A stretch of 64,000 nt of DNA from Paenibacillus_D tarimensis_A (GCA_041281825.1 CP166298.1:1-64000); one strand, 5' to 3'. Counted from the first letter of the stretch, positions 26,136 to 35,605 are shown. The notes: a model not told the origin generated them from the letters alone. Made by a program: numbers and translations.

Positions 26136-27509
26136 TTGATGAGCGAATATGGCTGGATGAATGACCCGAACGGTTTTGTCCACTATAAAGGCAAGTACCA
26201 TATGTTTTATCAGCATTACCCGTACGAACCGGTATGGGGTCCAATGCACTGGGGGCATGCGGTCAGCAAGGACCTGATTAAATGGGATTATATGCCCGTG
26301 GCGCTTGCTCCCGATCAGCCGTATGACAACGGCGGATGCTTCTCCGGAAGCGCAATTGAGAAGGACGGCAAGCTTGTACTCATGTATACCGGCCATATCG
26401 TTACAGGTTCGGACAAAGACAACGATTACTATCAGACACAATGTATTGCAACGTCGGAAGATGGAATCCGGTTTGAAAAAAGCGGGAGAAACCCGGTTAT
26501 AGACCGGTCTGAAATTCCAGCCTCAACAAGCCAAAAGGATTTCCGCGATCCTAAAGTGTTCGAACGGGAAGGGTTATATTACGTTGTACTCGGATCCAAT
26601 GACGGGCGCGGCAATGGAGTCATCCTGATGTACCGCTCGACGGATCTGATCCGGTGGTCGTTCGCGGGTGAAATCGCACGAAGCGACGGAACATTGGGTG
26701 ATAATTGGGAATGTCCGGATCTGTTTTCGATAGGCAATCGGGATGTGCTCATCATGTCGCCGCAGCGAATGCCTGCGCAGGGTAACGATTATCACAATTT
26801 GCATTCAACGACTTACATGATCGGAAATCTCGATACGGTTAACGGCAAATTCGAGTATGATGAATACCGCCCCGTAGATTACGGCTTTGATTTCTATGCG
26901 CCGCAAACGACAAAGGATGACAAGGGAAGAAGAATCATCGTCGGATGGATGGAAACGTGGGAGACTGCGATTCCGACTCAGCAGGGCCACGGCTGGGCTG
27001 GCGCATTGACGATTCCCCGGGAAATAAGACTGCAGGATGACCGGCTGCTGTTCGTTCCTGTTCGGGAAATCGAACAATACCGGCACAATGCCTATAAAGC
27101 GGTTAATGTTTCGCTTGAAGGGGAACAAGAGCTTGAAATTAAAGGAGACTGCTACGAACTGCAAGTCGTATTCATGGCGGAGGAAGCTGAAGAATTCGGA
27201 TTAAAGCTCCGCACATCGGATTGTGAGGAAACGGTGTTGCGCTACCGGACGAATGAGCGGCTGATGAGCTTTAACCGCGACCGTTCGGGAATCGGTCCGG
27301 GCGGCGAGCGCCGAACGGAAGTGGAGCTGGAGAACGGCATACTTGCACTGCGGATATTCGTAGACAAGTCATCGGTTGAAGTCTTTATTCAAGGCGGCGA
27401 GAAGGTCATGACAGGGCGGATCTATCCGGGGGCTGACTCGCTCGGTATCAAGGCCTTTGCAATGGGCAAGTGCATGATTACTTCGCTTCATAAATGGGAT
27501 CTTGGCTGA
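26136..27509 (+). CDS. GH32 beta-fructosidase (sucrose/levan/inulin hydrolase), N-terminus out of frame
   Basis: Cytoplasmic glycoside hydrolase that releases fructose from imported fructans or sucrose. Catalytic motifs are all present: nucleophile in GWMNDPNG, the stabilising Asp in FRDPKVF, and the acid/base in WECPDLF; a C-terminal beta-sandwich ends with VEVFIQGGEKVMTGRIYP. No signal peptide is seen. The listed start (TTG 26136, then ATG 26139) leaves almost nothing before the nucleophile motif. The family-like N-terminus (IHTTEKHYTTEKADRFIAEN, then KHLLRSNYRLTFHL) lies upstream in the same frame but has no start codon. ATG 26030 is one base out of frame because of an extra C at 26033. 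Probably a frameshift right after the start, or an assembly error. Confidence 0.88.
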   Translation: MMSEYGWMNDPNGFVHYKGKYHMFYQHYPYEPVWGPMHWGHAVSKDLIKWDYMPVALAPDQPYDNGGCFSGSAIEKDGKLVLMYTGHIVTGSDKDNDYYQTQCIATSEDGIRFEKSGRNPVIDRSEIPASTSQKDFRDPKVFEREGLYYVVLGSNDGRGNGVILMYRSTDLIRWSFAGEIARSDGTLGDNWECPDLFSIGNRDVLIMSPQRMPAQGNDYHNLHSTTYMIGNLDTVNGKFEYDEYRPVDYGFDFYAPQTTKDDKGRRIIVGWMETWETAIPTQQGHGWAGALTIPREIRLQDDRLLFVPVREIEQYRHNAYKAVNVSLEGEQELEIKGDCYELQVVFMAEEAEEFGLKLRTSDCEETVLRYRTNERLMSFNRDRSGIGPGGERRTEVELENGILALRIFVDKSSVEVFIQGGEKVMTGRIYPGADSLGIKAFAMGKCMITSLHKWDLG

Positions 27510-27544
27510 GAAGGAACCGATTTCTATGGAAATGGTGGTACAAT

Positions 27545-27588
27545 AATAAACGGCTGCACCTTCGGGATTGAAGGCGCAGCCGTTTATT
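27545..27588. terminator. Bidirectional terminator
   Basis: AATAAACGGCTGC (27545-27557) pairs with GCAGCCGTTTATT (27576-27588), with an inner CCTTC/GAAGG. It serves the sugar operon and the convergent DUF4870 gene. Confidence 0.85.
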
Positions 27589-27600
27589 GTTTAGGGGTAA

Positions 27601-27948
27601 TTAAAACTTATAGGCCTGCTGCTCGGCGAAATCGCCAAGGACCGGCAGCTTGAACCATTTGCCCTGAAGCGCCGCCAGCATAAGCACAATCCACAGTACA
27701 AAAGCAACTACGGAGAGCAGCATACTGAACAAGAATCCGATGAACGGAATAAAGCCCAGTACAATATTAATCACAATCAAGGCGACAGAAACAACGATCG
27801 ATTGCATCGCATGGAATTTAACAAACCGGCTTTCTCTTTCGATGACCAGGAAAATGATGCCGGTTACAAAACTACCCAAATAGCAAAGAAGTCCTGCTAT
27901 TTTCGGGTCCAATCCGGTAGAAGACCGCTGTAATGAGGGACCGTTCAT
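27601..27948 (-). CDS. DUF4870 family membrane protein
   Basis: 115 residues starting MNGPSLQRSSTGLDPKIAGL, with three or four hydrophobic helices and the family features LCYLGSFVTGIIFLVIERESRFVKFHAMQS. Function unknown; homologues are Tic20-like small membrane proteins. The ATG at 27946-27948 has AAAGGTGG 8 bases upstream; longer frames extending to 28122 lack support. The 246 bases between this start and the LCP gene hold no gene I can support. Confidence 0.85.
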   Translation of the reverse strand: MNGPSLQRSSTGLDPKIAGLLCYLGSFVTGIIFLVIERESRFVKFHAMQSIVVSVALIVINIVLGFIPFIGFLFSMLLSVVAFVLWIVLMLAALQGKWFKLPVLGDFAEQQAYKF

Positions 27949-28194
27949 GGTTAGAACCACCTTTTCAAGTAATATAACCGCCGGAAGCCGGCGACAGCCG
28001 TTTATGGAATATATTAATCTTATCGCATTCATATTCGCCGCGATGGGCAAGTATACCTTTATAGCAGCCAAAAATTCCGATATTAAATGGCAATTGTAAT
28101 GATCTTGAAACTTCCGTGCCATCTTTATCGTTTAATATAAAAGACGGATGTTTAATTTCGGATAACGATATAATGACGATGGGAGCCGGTTCTG

Positions 28195-29235
28195 TTGAAT
28201 AAACGAAAATATAAATGGGCGGCGGTGATCGCTGCAGTGATTATAATAGCCGGAACGGCAGGCTACATGAATCGTATGCATATCGCTTTATGGGGATTCA
28301 ATACGTTTATTTCGGATGATATAGAGAAACAATTGGAAAAGTCATACAAGCCGTTTGAAGGCAGAGAGGTGAAGCCGATCATTCATGAAGAGACCATTCG
28401 GCCGATTTCTCTGCTGCTGCTCGGCGTCGATCAGCGGAAGAACGAACGGGGACGTTCGGATACGATGATCTACACCGTTATCCGGCCGGAAGACGGCGCG
28501 ATGCTCATGGTCTCCATTCCCAGAGACGCTTATGTAGAAATTCCCGGAAGGAGCCGCGCAGACAAAATAACCCACGCTTATGCATTTGGCGAAGCGAAGC
28601 TGGCGGTGGAAACGGTCGAGAACTTGTTCGGCCTGCCGGTAGATCATTATGCGGCGATTAATTTTGAGGGCTTTCGGAGCATTATTGATGAGATGGGCGG
28701 CATTGCATTGCCGATCGAGAAGGATCTGGTTAATGACGACCCGAATCATGAGAAGTTTGTCGTTAAAGCCGGTCAAGACTTATATAACGGTCAGGATGCC
28801 TTGAATTATGTCCGCTACCGGGAAGACGCGGGCGGAGATTTAACCCGGACCGGACGGCACCAAGTATTCATAAGCGCTATGCTCGATAAGGCCTCAGAAG
28901 TCGGGCAATGGACGAAAATCCCGCAGCTGGTCGACATAATGGGCAGTAATTTTACAACGGATATTGTACCCAATGATCTGATTGATATGGCCAAAACGAT
29001 GCTGCAGTCCGGTCACCGGACGATATATAGTCATACCCTGAAAGGGAAGGGCGGAATATCAAGCGATAACGGCATATGGTATTATTATTTGGACAAGGAA
29101 GACCTGGATAAGGCGAAGGCTTGGATTCAGAACTGGCTGGATGCTTCAAAGAGCAGAGCGGAGCTGCCGCTGCCGGATCAATATAAGCAGAACCCGATCG
29201 GAGCGGGGATGGCATCCGAAGTTGTCCGGCCCTAA
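28195..29235 (+). CDS. LytR-CpsA-Psr (LCP) family cell-wall glycopolymer transferase
   Basis: Membrane-anchored enzyme that attaches anionic polymers to peptidoglycan. The 346 residues have one N-terminal membrane helix (about 8-26), then the LCP domain: ISLLLLGVDQRKNERGRSDTMIYTVI, MVSIPRDAYVEIPGR, KITHAYAFG, YVRYREDAGGDLTRTGRHQVF. These include the conserved Arg and Asp residues that bind the lipid-linked substrate. TTG 28195 follows GGGAG. Monocistronic in appearance. Confidence 0.92.
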   Translation: MNKRKYKWAAVIAAVIIIAGTAGYMNRMHIALWGFNTFISDDIEKQLEKSYKPFEGREVKPIIHEETIRPISLLLLGVDQRKNERGRSDTMIYTVIRPEDGAMLMVSIPRDAYVEIPGRSRADKITHAYAFGEAKLAVETVENLFGLPVDHYAAINFEGFRSIIDEMGGIALPIEKDLVNDDPNHEKFVVKAGQDLYNGQDALNYVRYREDAGGDLTRTGRHQVFISAMLDKASEVGQWTKIPQLVDIMGSNFTTDIVPNDLIDMAKTMLQSGHRTIYSHTLKGKGGISSDNGIWYYYLDKEDLDKAKAWIQNWLDASKSRAELPLPDQYKQNPIGAGMASEVVRP

Positions 29236-29297
29236 TAGTGAACAGATGAGCAGGGAATTACAGAACATAATGAAATGGGAACGGGGTTGCATATACG

Positions 29298-29762
29298 ATG
29301 AATATTGCTTTTTTCTTATTGCCTAAGCAAGAGGTGATTTGCGTTACACAGGACGCCACGCTGCGTCAAACCTTGGAACGGATGGAATACCATCGGTACA
29401 CTTCAGTGCCGATATTGGACAAAAGCGGCATTTATGCCGGGACGGTAACGGAAGGCGATCTTCTCTGGTTTATGAAAAATAACCCGGAGGTCACCTTCGA
29501 ACAGGCGCACCGGGTCAAGCTGGCCGATGTGCCGCTGCGTCAATGTAACAAGGCCGTTCAAATCGACGCCAACATGGAGGATCTGATCTCGCTTGCCAAG
29601 GTGCAAAACTTTGTACCCGTTGTGGACGATATGAACCGGTTTATCGGGATTGTCCGGCGGAGCGATATTATCGATTATTGTACAAGGTTCATGAAAAGCG
29701 GGGAAGCTGAGAGCACGATAACCATAAACAATGCTGGCCGCTCGGTTGCACTTGAAAGATAA
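29298..29762 (+). CDS. CBS-domain pair protein
   Basis: 154 residues made of two CBS motifs (about 8-62 and 74-130), with TSVPILDKSGIYAGTVTEGDLLWFM and VPVVDDMNRFIGIVRRSDIIDYC. Such stand-alone pairs (YkuL-like) bind adenine nucleotides or c-di-AMP in several Bacillota; the ligand here is not known. The ribosome site is weak (GGGG). The stop codon TAA (29760-29762) lies inside the start of a double-hairpin repeat. Confidence 0.85.
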   Translation: MNIAFFLLPKQEVICVTQDATLRQTLERMEYHRYTSVPILDKSGIYAGTVTEGDLLWFMKNNPEVTFEQAHRVKLADVPLRQCNKAVQIDANMEDLISLAKVQNFVPVVDDMNRFIGIVRRSDIIDYCTRFMKSGEAESTITINNAGRSVALER

Positions 29763-29896
29763 GAAAGTATAAGTTACACTCCTATAAAGCTTATCTTTCT
29801 TCGTGAAACGATGCTATCCCTCTAAGGACGGCACAGAAACGGGCTGCGTGAGAATACAGTTAAAGGTTCGCGCGCAAGCGCAGCCGTTTCTGCTTG
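29755..29896 (+). repeat. Dispersed double-hairpin repeat, copy R2
   Basis: Starts AAAGATAAGAAAGTATAAG, closes the first arm with CTTATCTTTCTTCG, has TGAAACGATGCTATCC and AAGGACGGC, then a longer insert, and ends GCAGCCGTTTCTGCTTG. The AGATAAG at its start supplies the stop codon of the CBS gene. Confidence 0.85.
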
Positions 29897-29964
29897 GACA
29901 GGCAGTATAACAGGATAGAAAATAAACAGATATTGCAGGCTGGAAGCGGTTTAGGAGGTATAGT

Positions 29965-31971
29965 ATGGCAAGAGGTGGTCGAAATGCGCGCACCGGTCGC
30001 AAATCAATGCGCGCTTTCTTGGCGATCGCCGCCGTATTGGCGGCGGTCTTTGCCGTTTTTATCGGATGGTCGCTGTTCGGGGGCCAAGACGGTGATCTGA
30101 ATAACGGCATGAACCGTACTGCGGAAAATAATCAGGCCCCGGGTTCCGGGAGCGGGGGTTCAGAGGATAATACCGGGGGACAGAACGATGCCGGTACGAG
30201 CGGTGAGCAGCCGCCGGCCGATCCGGAGGAGGAAGCTACGGAGGAAGAGCTGAATCGGGTTTACGATATCGTTATTTCGAACGGCCGCGTCATCAATCCC
30301 GAAACGAATCTGGATAAGGAAGGCATGAGTGTCGGCATAACCGGCGATACCATCGGTGTGGTCACGTCAAAGCCGCTTCAGGGCAAACGGGTCATCGATG
30401 CGATAGGCCTTGTCGTTGCGCCGGGCTTTATCGACAATCTCTCTTATGACCCGAATCCGCTCGGCGTCTGGAACAAGATTGCGGACGGGGTAACCACTAA
30501 CATTGCGATGCATGGCGGCACATCTACGCCGGACAAATGGTATTCTTACTATGAACGGGACAAACCGCCGGTTCATTTCGGCGCGTCGTTCTTTTACACC
30601 CAGGCGCGCAATCAGTTCAAGCTGGGACGTTATGAAGCGGCCAAACCGGAGCACACGCAGAAGCTGGTCGAGCAAGCGGAGAAGGCGCTGAATAACGGTG
30701 CGCTGGGGATATCGTTCTCCTTCGAGTATGTGCCTGGGATTACGCACGAAGAAGTGAAACCGCTGATGGAGCTCGCCTATTCCTATAACGTGCCGGTCTA
30801 TTTCCATGGCCGGTATTCGGATATGGAGGAGCCGGGTACGAATATCGAAACGATGAATGAAATCATCGGATATGCGGCGGAGAGCGGCGCAGCGGTGCAT
30901 GTGGATCATATTAACAGCACGGGCGGAACCTTCTCGATGAAGCAATCGCTGCAGATGATTGAGGATGCGCTTGCGCAGGGGCTCGATATTACAGCTTGTG
31001 TGTACCCATACGATTTCTGGGGAACCTATCTGAATTCCGCACGTTTCGACCAAGGCTGGCAGGAACGGTTCCGCATTTCCTATAACGATCTGCAGATTGC
31101 CGGAACGAACGAAAGGCTGACTGCGGAATCATTCGCACGTTATCAGAAGGAAGGCAAGCTTGCGGTGGCTTACGCGATTCCGGAGCAGGATCTCATCGAT
31201 GCGTTGAAACAGCCGTATGTAATGATCGGCAGCGACGCAATCCTGGAGCCGGGACATAATAATCACCCGCGCGCTTCGGGCACGTTCGCCCGCACAATCG
31301 GCGTATACGCAAGGGAACAACAGGAGATTACGCTGATGGAAGCGATCGCGAAGGCATCCCTACAACCGGCGCAGCGGCTGGAGAAGCAAGCGCCCGCCCT
31401 GCAGAAGAAGGGCCGCATTGCAAAAGGGATGGACGCCGATATTGTTATTTTCAATTACGACAGCATTCGCGACCGTTCCACCGTCGAGAAGCCGGAGCTG
31501 ACGTCCGAGGGAATCGAATATGTGCTGGTTGAAGGCCGGATTGCACTTGAGAACGGTGAAGTGGACCGATCTGTCCGGCCGGGCAAGGCGATCCGCAGCG
31601 AATTTATCCGGTTCAGCGAAACGGCCGGATCGCTGCATTGGAACAATGATCTGTACCCGATCATTCCGTATCGGGACAAGCTCTATGTAGACCTTGCCGT
31701 ATTGTCGATGAACGGCTATGGGGTGGTATGGGACGAACTGAAGCGCACGTATACCGTCGAACAGGGCGGCGCGGCCGCAGATGCCGGCAATAACCCCGAT
31801 GAGACTCCGGCAGATGGAGAATTGCTTCTGGAGCGCGGCTACCGCGTGATCGCAGCCGGAAAGTCCGCCAAATTAGTTTCGGTTGGAGATCGCGTCTTTG
31901 TACCGGTTACATTTCTTCAGGAAATGGGACTTCAGCTGATCAACGACGGTGATGTATGGTCGGTAGAATAA
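29965..31971 (+). CDS. Membrane-anchored D-aminoacylase-like amidohydrolase with C-terminal copper-amine-oxidase-like domain
   Basis: 668 residues: short basic N-terminus, one membrane helix (about 15-37), an acidic low-complexity linker (about 45-95), then an amidohydrolase domain (about 97-535) resembling N-acyl-D-amino-acid deacylases. Metal-site candidates include PVYFHGRYS, AVHVDHINSTGG and IGSDAI. The usual HxH near the start is replaced by VAPGFIDNLSYDPNP, so metal binding may be altered. The C-terminus (about 560-668) looks like a copper amine oxidase N-terminal-type domain (VFVPVTFLQEMGLQ). ATG 29965 follows TAGGAGG. It probably acts outside the membrane on D-amino-acid or wall-derived substrates; this is inference. 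Confidence 0.82.
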   Translation: MARGGRNARTGRKSMRAFLAIAAVLAAVFAVFIGWSLFGGQDGDLNNGMNRTAENNQAPGSGSGGSEDNTGGQNDAGTSGEQPPADPEEEATEEELNRVYDIVISNGRVINPETNLDKEGMSVGITGDTIGVVTSKPLQGKRVIDAIGLVVAPGFIDNLSYDPNPLGVWNKIADGVTTNIAMHGGTSTPDKWYSYYERDKPPVHFGASFFYTQARNQFKLGRYEAAKPEHTQKLVEQAEKALNNGALGISFSFEYVPGITHEEVKPLMELAYSYNVPVYFHGRYSDMEEPGTNIETMNEIIGYAAESGAAVHVDHINSTGGTFSMKQSLQMIEDALAQGLDITACVYPYDFWGTYLNSARFDQGWQERFRISYNDLQIAGTNERLTAESFARYQKEGKLAVAYAIPEQDLIDALKQPYVMIGSDAILEPGHNNHPRASGTFARTIGVYAREQQEITLMEAIAKASLQPAQRLEKQAPALQKKGRIAKGMDADIVIFNYDSIRDRSTVEKPELTSEGIEYVLVEGRIALENGEVDRSVRPGKAIRSEFIRFSETAGSLHWNNDLYPIIPYRDKLYVDLAVLSMNGYGVVWDELKRTYTVEQGGAAADAGNNPDETPADGELLLERGYRVIAAGKSAKLVSVGDRVFVPVTFLQEMGLQLINDGDVWSVE

Positions 31972-31989
31972 TCGATAACGGCAATCCAG

Positions 31990-32011
31990 GCCGGCCTCAG
32001 GCGAGGCCGGC
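31990..32011 (+). terminator. GC-rich hairpin after the amidohydrolase gene
   Basis: GCCGGCCTC pairs with GAGGCCGGC around AGGC. The following tract TGTTATATTT is only moderately T-rich. Confidence 0.6.
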
Positions 32012-32144
32012 TGTTATATTTCCAAGACCGCTTACAGTACTACAATGCGTACAGAAGCGGATATATGTTATAATGGGGAGTATCGCATAATACAAAGCTA
32101 TATTGTGGTTATACTGGACAAGGATGAATCAAGAGGTGAACAGA

Positions 32145-33044
32145 TTGAAATCCGGCATGAAACCGCTGCTCTGGAGTGCGGCGGCCGTTGTATTGCTCGT
32201 ATCCGTTATCGTCCCGGCGCTTAACATGCTTACCGTCGGTCTTATCATGGTTCCTTTCGTTGTCATGTACTCGACATTATCGAGACAGGCATTTGCGCTG
32301 CACGTCATCGCCGTATTCGTCGTCGCCTTTCTTATTTTCGGAGCTTCGATGTTGATACTGGGGCTATTTTTCCTGCCGCCTTCCATAGTGATGGGGTACA
32401 TGTACCGCAAGAAAGCCCAGGCTCGTACAGTAATAACCGTTGTTACATTGACGTTTTTGGCCGAATTCTTGTTGCAAATGCTGTTCTTCTCCGCTATGGG
32501 TATCTCCCTTACGGGAGAAATGAGCAATTTGGTGCGAACCGTCTTTACCGATCTTGGCACACAGGGGATGCTCCCGGAGAGCTGGAATGGTGAATTGACG
32601 GAAACGTTAATTCGGACCATGGTGCAGACGATTCCGCTTGTTCTCATCGTACTCTCGTTTCTTCTGGCCGTCATCGGCCACTGGGTTGCGCGAAATACGC
32701 TTAACCGATGGCATGGGTTGGAAATACCCGGTCTGAAGCCCGCAAAAGATTGGATGATGCCCAAGATACTCGTACTGTACTACTTAATTGCTCTTGTTTT
32801 CGATCTGGTTATTTCGAAGGAAAGCGACACGTTTTTTAATACGGTGCTCATTAATTTGATTCCTCTCTTGCGGTGGGTATTTACGATTCAAGCAATCGGA
32901 TTTTTCTTCTATCTGGCCGATCAGAAACGATGGAACAGAGTTGTGCCGGTGTTGCTGTCGGTGCCGGTCTTTCTTTTTCCGCCGCTCAGTCTGATCGGTG
33001 TGCTTGATGTAGCGTTTCCGATTCGAAAATCGTTTAAGAGATAA
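32145..33044 (+). CDS. yybS: DUF2232 membrane protein YybS
   Basis: Polytopic membrane protein of 299 residues with about eight hydrophobic helices, member of the YybS/DUF2232 family found next to gdpP in Bacillota. Function is not established. TTG 32145 (MKSGMKPLLWSAAA) is favoured by AAGAGGTG 6 bases upstream; earlier in-frame starts reach 32103. The TAA stop lies in the AGATAAG start of repeat copy R3, which separates it from gdpP. Confidence 0.85.
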   Translation: MKSGMKPLLWSAAAVVLLVSVIVPALNMLTVGLIMVPFVVMYSTLSRQAFALHVIAVFVVAFLIFGASMLILGLFFLPPSIVMGYMYRKKAQARTVITVVTLTFLAEFLLQMLFFSAMGISLTGEMSNLVRTVFTDLGTQGMLPESWNGELTETLIRTMVQTIPLVLIVLSFLLAVIGHWVARNTLNRWHGLEIPGLKPAKDWMMPKILVLYYLIALVFDLVISKESDTFFNTVLINLIPLLRWVFTIQAIGFFFYLADQKRWNRVVPVLLSVPVFLFPPLSLIGVLDVAFPIRKSFKR

Positions 33045-33171
33045 GAACGTATAAGTTTCATTACAGGATTTCCGAAGGAATTCCACTTCGTAAGCGTTCG
33101 CTTATACGACCTTATCTTTCATCGCGAAACGCTGCTGTCCCGCAAAGGACGCCGACAGCCGTTTCTGCTTG
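33038..33171 (+). repeat. Dispersed double-hairpin repeat, copy R3
   Basis: AGATAAGAACGTATAAG opens the first arm, which closes with TATACGACCTTATCTTTC. Then GAAACGCTGCTGTCC pairs with GGACGCCGACAGCCGTTTC, and the copy ends TGCTTG. It lies between yybS and gdpP and provides the yybS stop codon. Confidence 0.88.
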
Positions 33172-33200
33172 AGAAACCTTAGTTACAGGGGCGGGTAGTA

Positions 33201-35162
33201 ATGCCGAAATTTATTGTAAAGCGTTGGCACGGGATGCACCACTTGTGGGCATTTGTACTGATGATCATCATGACCGTCGCGTTGACCTGGTATCACTGGG
33301 CCATCGGGCTGGTCGCATTGCTGCTGACCATTACGGTCGGAGTGCTGTCGGTGCTAGCCGAACGCGCATTCAGGCGGGACTTGAAGGATTATTTGGCGAC
33401 GCTGTCTTACCGTGTGAAGAAAGCCGGTCATGAAGTGATCAGCGAATTGCCGTTCGGAATCATCCTCTATAACGAAGAGAAGGTTGTCGAATGGCATAAT
33501 CCGTTCGTGTCGGGGATGTTGGAGCAGGAATCCGTGGTTGGAATGCCGCTTTCCGAGATATTGCCGGCCTGGCAGCCGGCCAAGGAAAAGGAAACGGTGA
33601 CCGAGGTAACGATCGGATCTAAGATCTACGAGCTCATGTGGCGCAAGGATGACCGATTGGTGTACATCCGGGATGTAACGAAACGTTGGATGATTAATAA
33701 ACAGTACGAAGACGAGAAGCTCGTTCTCGGAATCGTGATGATGGACAATCTCGATGAGGTAACCCAAGGAATGGACGATCAGCAGCGCGCCGGCCTGATG
33801 TCGAAGGTGACCGAGGCGATAACGGAATGGGCGCAGCGCTACCATTTATTCCTGAAGCGGCTTACATCCGACCGGTACCTGATCATAACGAATCAGGCCA
33901 CATTAAAGCAGCTTGAGCATTCGCGGTTTGTCATTCTGGATGAAGTCAGGGAAATGACGGCGGAACTGAAAATTCCAATGACGTTAAGCATAGGGATGGC
34001 CGCCGGCACATCAAATATCGTTGAGCTCGGGCACTGGGCGCATTCAAGTCTGGATATTGCGCTTGGCCGGGGAGGCGATCAGGCCACGGTCAAAGCAGGG
34101 CAGCGACAGTCGTTTTACGGCGGAAAGTCGAATGCGGTGGAGAAGCGGACGCGCGTGCGCGCCCGTGTCGTTGCGCATGCGCTGCGCGATCTGATTAAGG
34201 AAAGCGAGAACGTGGTGATTATGGGCCACAAGATGCCGGATATGGACTCGATCGGCGCGGCGATCGGCGTGTTGAAGGCGGCCGAGATGTTCCGCAAAGA
34301 AGCTTTTATCGTGCTGGAGGGCATTAATCCTTCGATTGAAAAAATGATGCAGGTGATTCAAAAAGAAGAGGAGCTCATCCGACGGTTCATTACACCGGAA
34401 CAGGCGGTCTTGTTGTCCGGACCGGGAACGCTTGCCGTTGTTGTCGATACGCACAAGACGTCGATGGTAAAGGAACCGAAGCTGCTCATGATGACCGAGC
34501 GTATTGTTGTTGTGGATCATCACCGCCGAAGCGAGGAATTTATTCCTAACCCGACCCTCGTCTACATCGAACCGTATGCGTCATCGACTTGCGAACTGGT
34601 TACGGAGCTGCTGCAATATATTCACGACCGCGTTGTACTGGACGTAACGGAATCAACGGCGCTCTTGGCCGGCATCACCGTCGATACGAAGAGCTTCTTG
34701 ATGCGGACCGGTGCGCGGACATTCGAAGCGGCATCGTTTCTGCGGCGCAATGGGGCCGACTCCGGGCTCATTCAACAGATGCTCAAGGAGGATCTGGAGC
34801 ATTTCATCAAGAAGGCGGAGATCATCAAACACGCGGAAATTATGTATGACAGCGTCGCCATAGCCGTGACGGAGCAGGGCCGGGTATACTCCCAGCTCAT
34901 GATTGCGCAGGTTGCGGATTCGCTGCTCAATATGAACGGTGTCAAAGCATCGTTTGTGATCGGCGAACGGCCTGACGGATTTACCGGAATAAGCGCCAGG
35001 TCGCTTGGACAGATGAATGTGCAGGTCGTTATGGAACGAATCGGCGGCGGCGGGCATCTTACGAATGCGGCGGCGCAGTTCCAAGGCACGACCGCGGAAG
35101 CGGCCGAGAGGCTTAAGGAAGTTCTTGAAGAAATCAATCGGGAAGAGGGGTTGTTCGAATGA
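33201..35162 (+). CDS. gdpP: Cyclic-di-AMP phosphodiesterase GdpP
   Basis: Membrane enzyme that degrades c-di-AMP. The 653 residues have two N-terminal membrane helices (about 12-50), a PAS-like domain (about 75-150), a degenerate GGDEF domain (about 170-300), and DHH/DHHA1 phosphodiesterase domains (about 335-650). Metal-binding motifs are MGHKMPDMDSIGAAIG, VVVDTHK and VVVDHHRRSEEF, with GGGGHLTNAAAQF in DHHA1. Its stop overlaps the rplI start (ATGA), the conserved gdpP-rplI arrangement. Confidence 0.96.
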   Translation: MPKFIVKRWHGMHHLWAFVLMIIMTVALTWYHWAIGLVALLLTITVGVLSVLAERAFRRDLKDYLATLSYRVKKAGHEVISELPFGIILYNEEKVVEWHNPFVSGMLEQESVVGMPLSEILPAWQPAKEKETVTEVTIGSKIYELMWRKDDRLVYIRDVTKRWMINKQYEDEKLVLGIVMMDNLDEVTQGMDDQQRAGLMSKVTEAITEWAQRYHLFLKRLTSDRYLIITNQATLKQLEHSRFVILDEVREMTAELKIPMTLSIGMAAGTSNIVELGHWAHSSLDIALGRGGDQATVKAGQRQSFYGGKSNAVEKRTRVRARVVAHALRDLIKESENVVIMGHKMPDMDSIGAAIGVLKAAEMFRKEAFIVLEGINPSIEKMMQVIQKEEELIRRFITPEQAVLLSGPGTLAVVVDTHKTSMVKEPKLLMMTERIVVVDHHRRSEEFIPNPTLVYIEPYASSTCELVTELLQYIHDRVVLDVTESTALLAGITVDTKSFLMRTGARTFEAASFLRRNGADSGLIQQMLKEDLEHFIKKAEIIKHAEIMYDSVAIAVTEQGRVYSQLMIAQVADSLLNMNGVKASFVIGERPDGFTGISARSLGQMNVQVVMERIGGGGHLTNAAAQFQGTTAEAAERLKEVLEEINREEGLFE

Positions 35163-35605
35163 AGGTCATTTTTCTGCAGGATGTGAAGGGTCAGGGGAAG
35201 AAAGGCGAAATCAAAGACGTTTCCGAAGGGTATGCGCGCAATTTTTTGCTGCCTAAAGGACTCGTGAAGTCCGCCTCCGAAGGGAATGTCAAGACGCTGG
35301 AAGTCCAGAAGGCGTCAGAGGAAAAGCGCAAGGAGAAGGAAAAGCAGGACGCACAGAATGTGGCGAACAGAATGGGCGAAATGAAGATTCTGATTAAGAC
35401 GAAAGCCGGTGAAGGCGGCCGCTTGTTCGGTGCGATCACAAGCAAGCAAATTGCCGAAGCGCTGGAATTGCAAGAAGGCATCAAGGTCGATAAACGGAAA
35501 ATCGAGCTGGAGGAGCCGATCCGCACGCTTGGCGTTACGCAGGTGATGGTGAAGCTGCATCCGGAAGTAAAAGCGAAGCTCAGCGTACACGCGTTGGAGG
35601 AGTAA
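35159..35605 (+). CDS. rplI: 50S ribosomal protein L9
   Basis: 148 residues: the N-terminal RNA-binding domain MKVIFLQDVKGQGKKGEIKDVSEGYARNFL, read as KVIFLQDVKGQGKKGEIKDV and so on, the long central helix rich in Lys/Glu, and the C-terminal domain with KAGEGGRLFGAITSKQIAEAL. It is coupled to gdpP by a 4-base overlap. A mosaic of repeats separates it from dnaB. Confidence 0.98.
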   Translation: MKVIFLQDVKGQGKKGEIKDVSEGYARNFLLPKGLVKSASEGNVKTLEVQKASEEKRKEKEKQDAQNVANRMGEMKILIKTKAGEGGRLFGAITSKQIAEALELQEGIKVDKRKIELEEPIRTLGVTQVMVKLHPEVKAKLSVHALEE

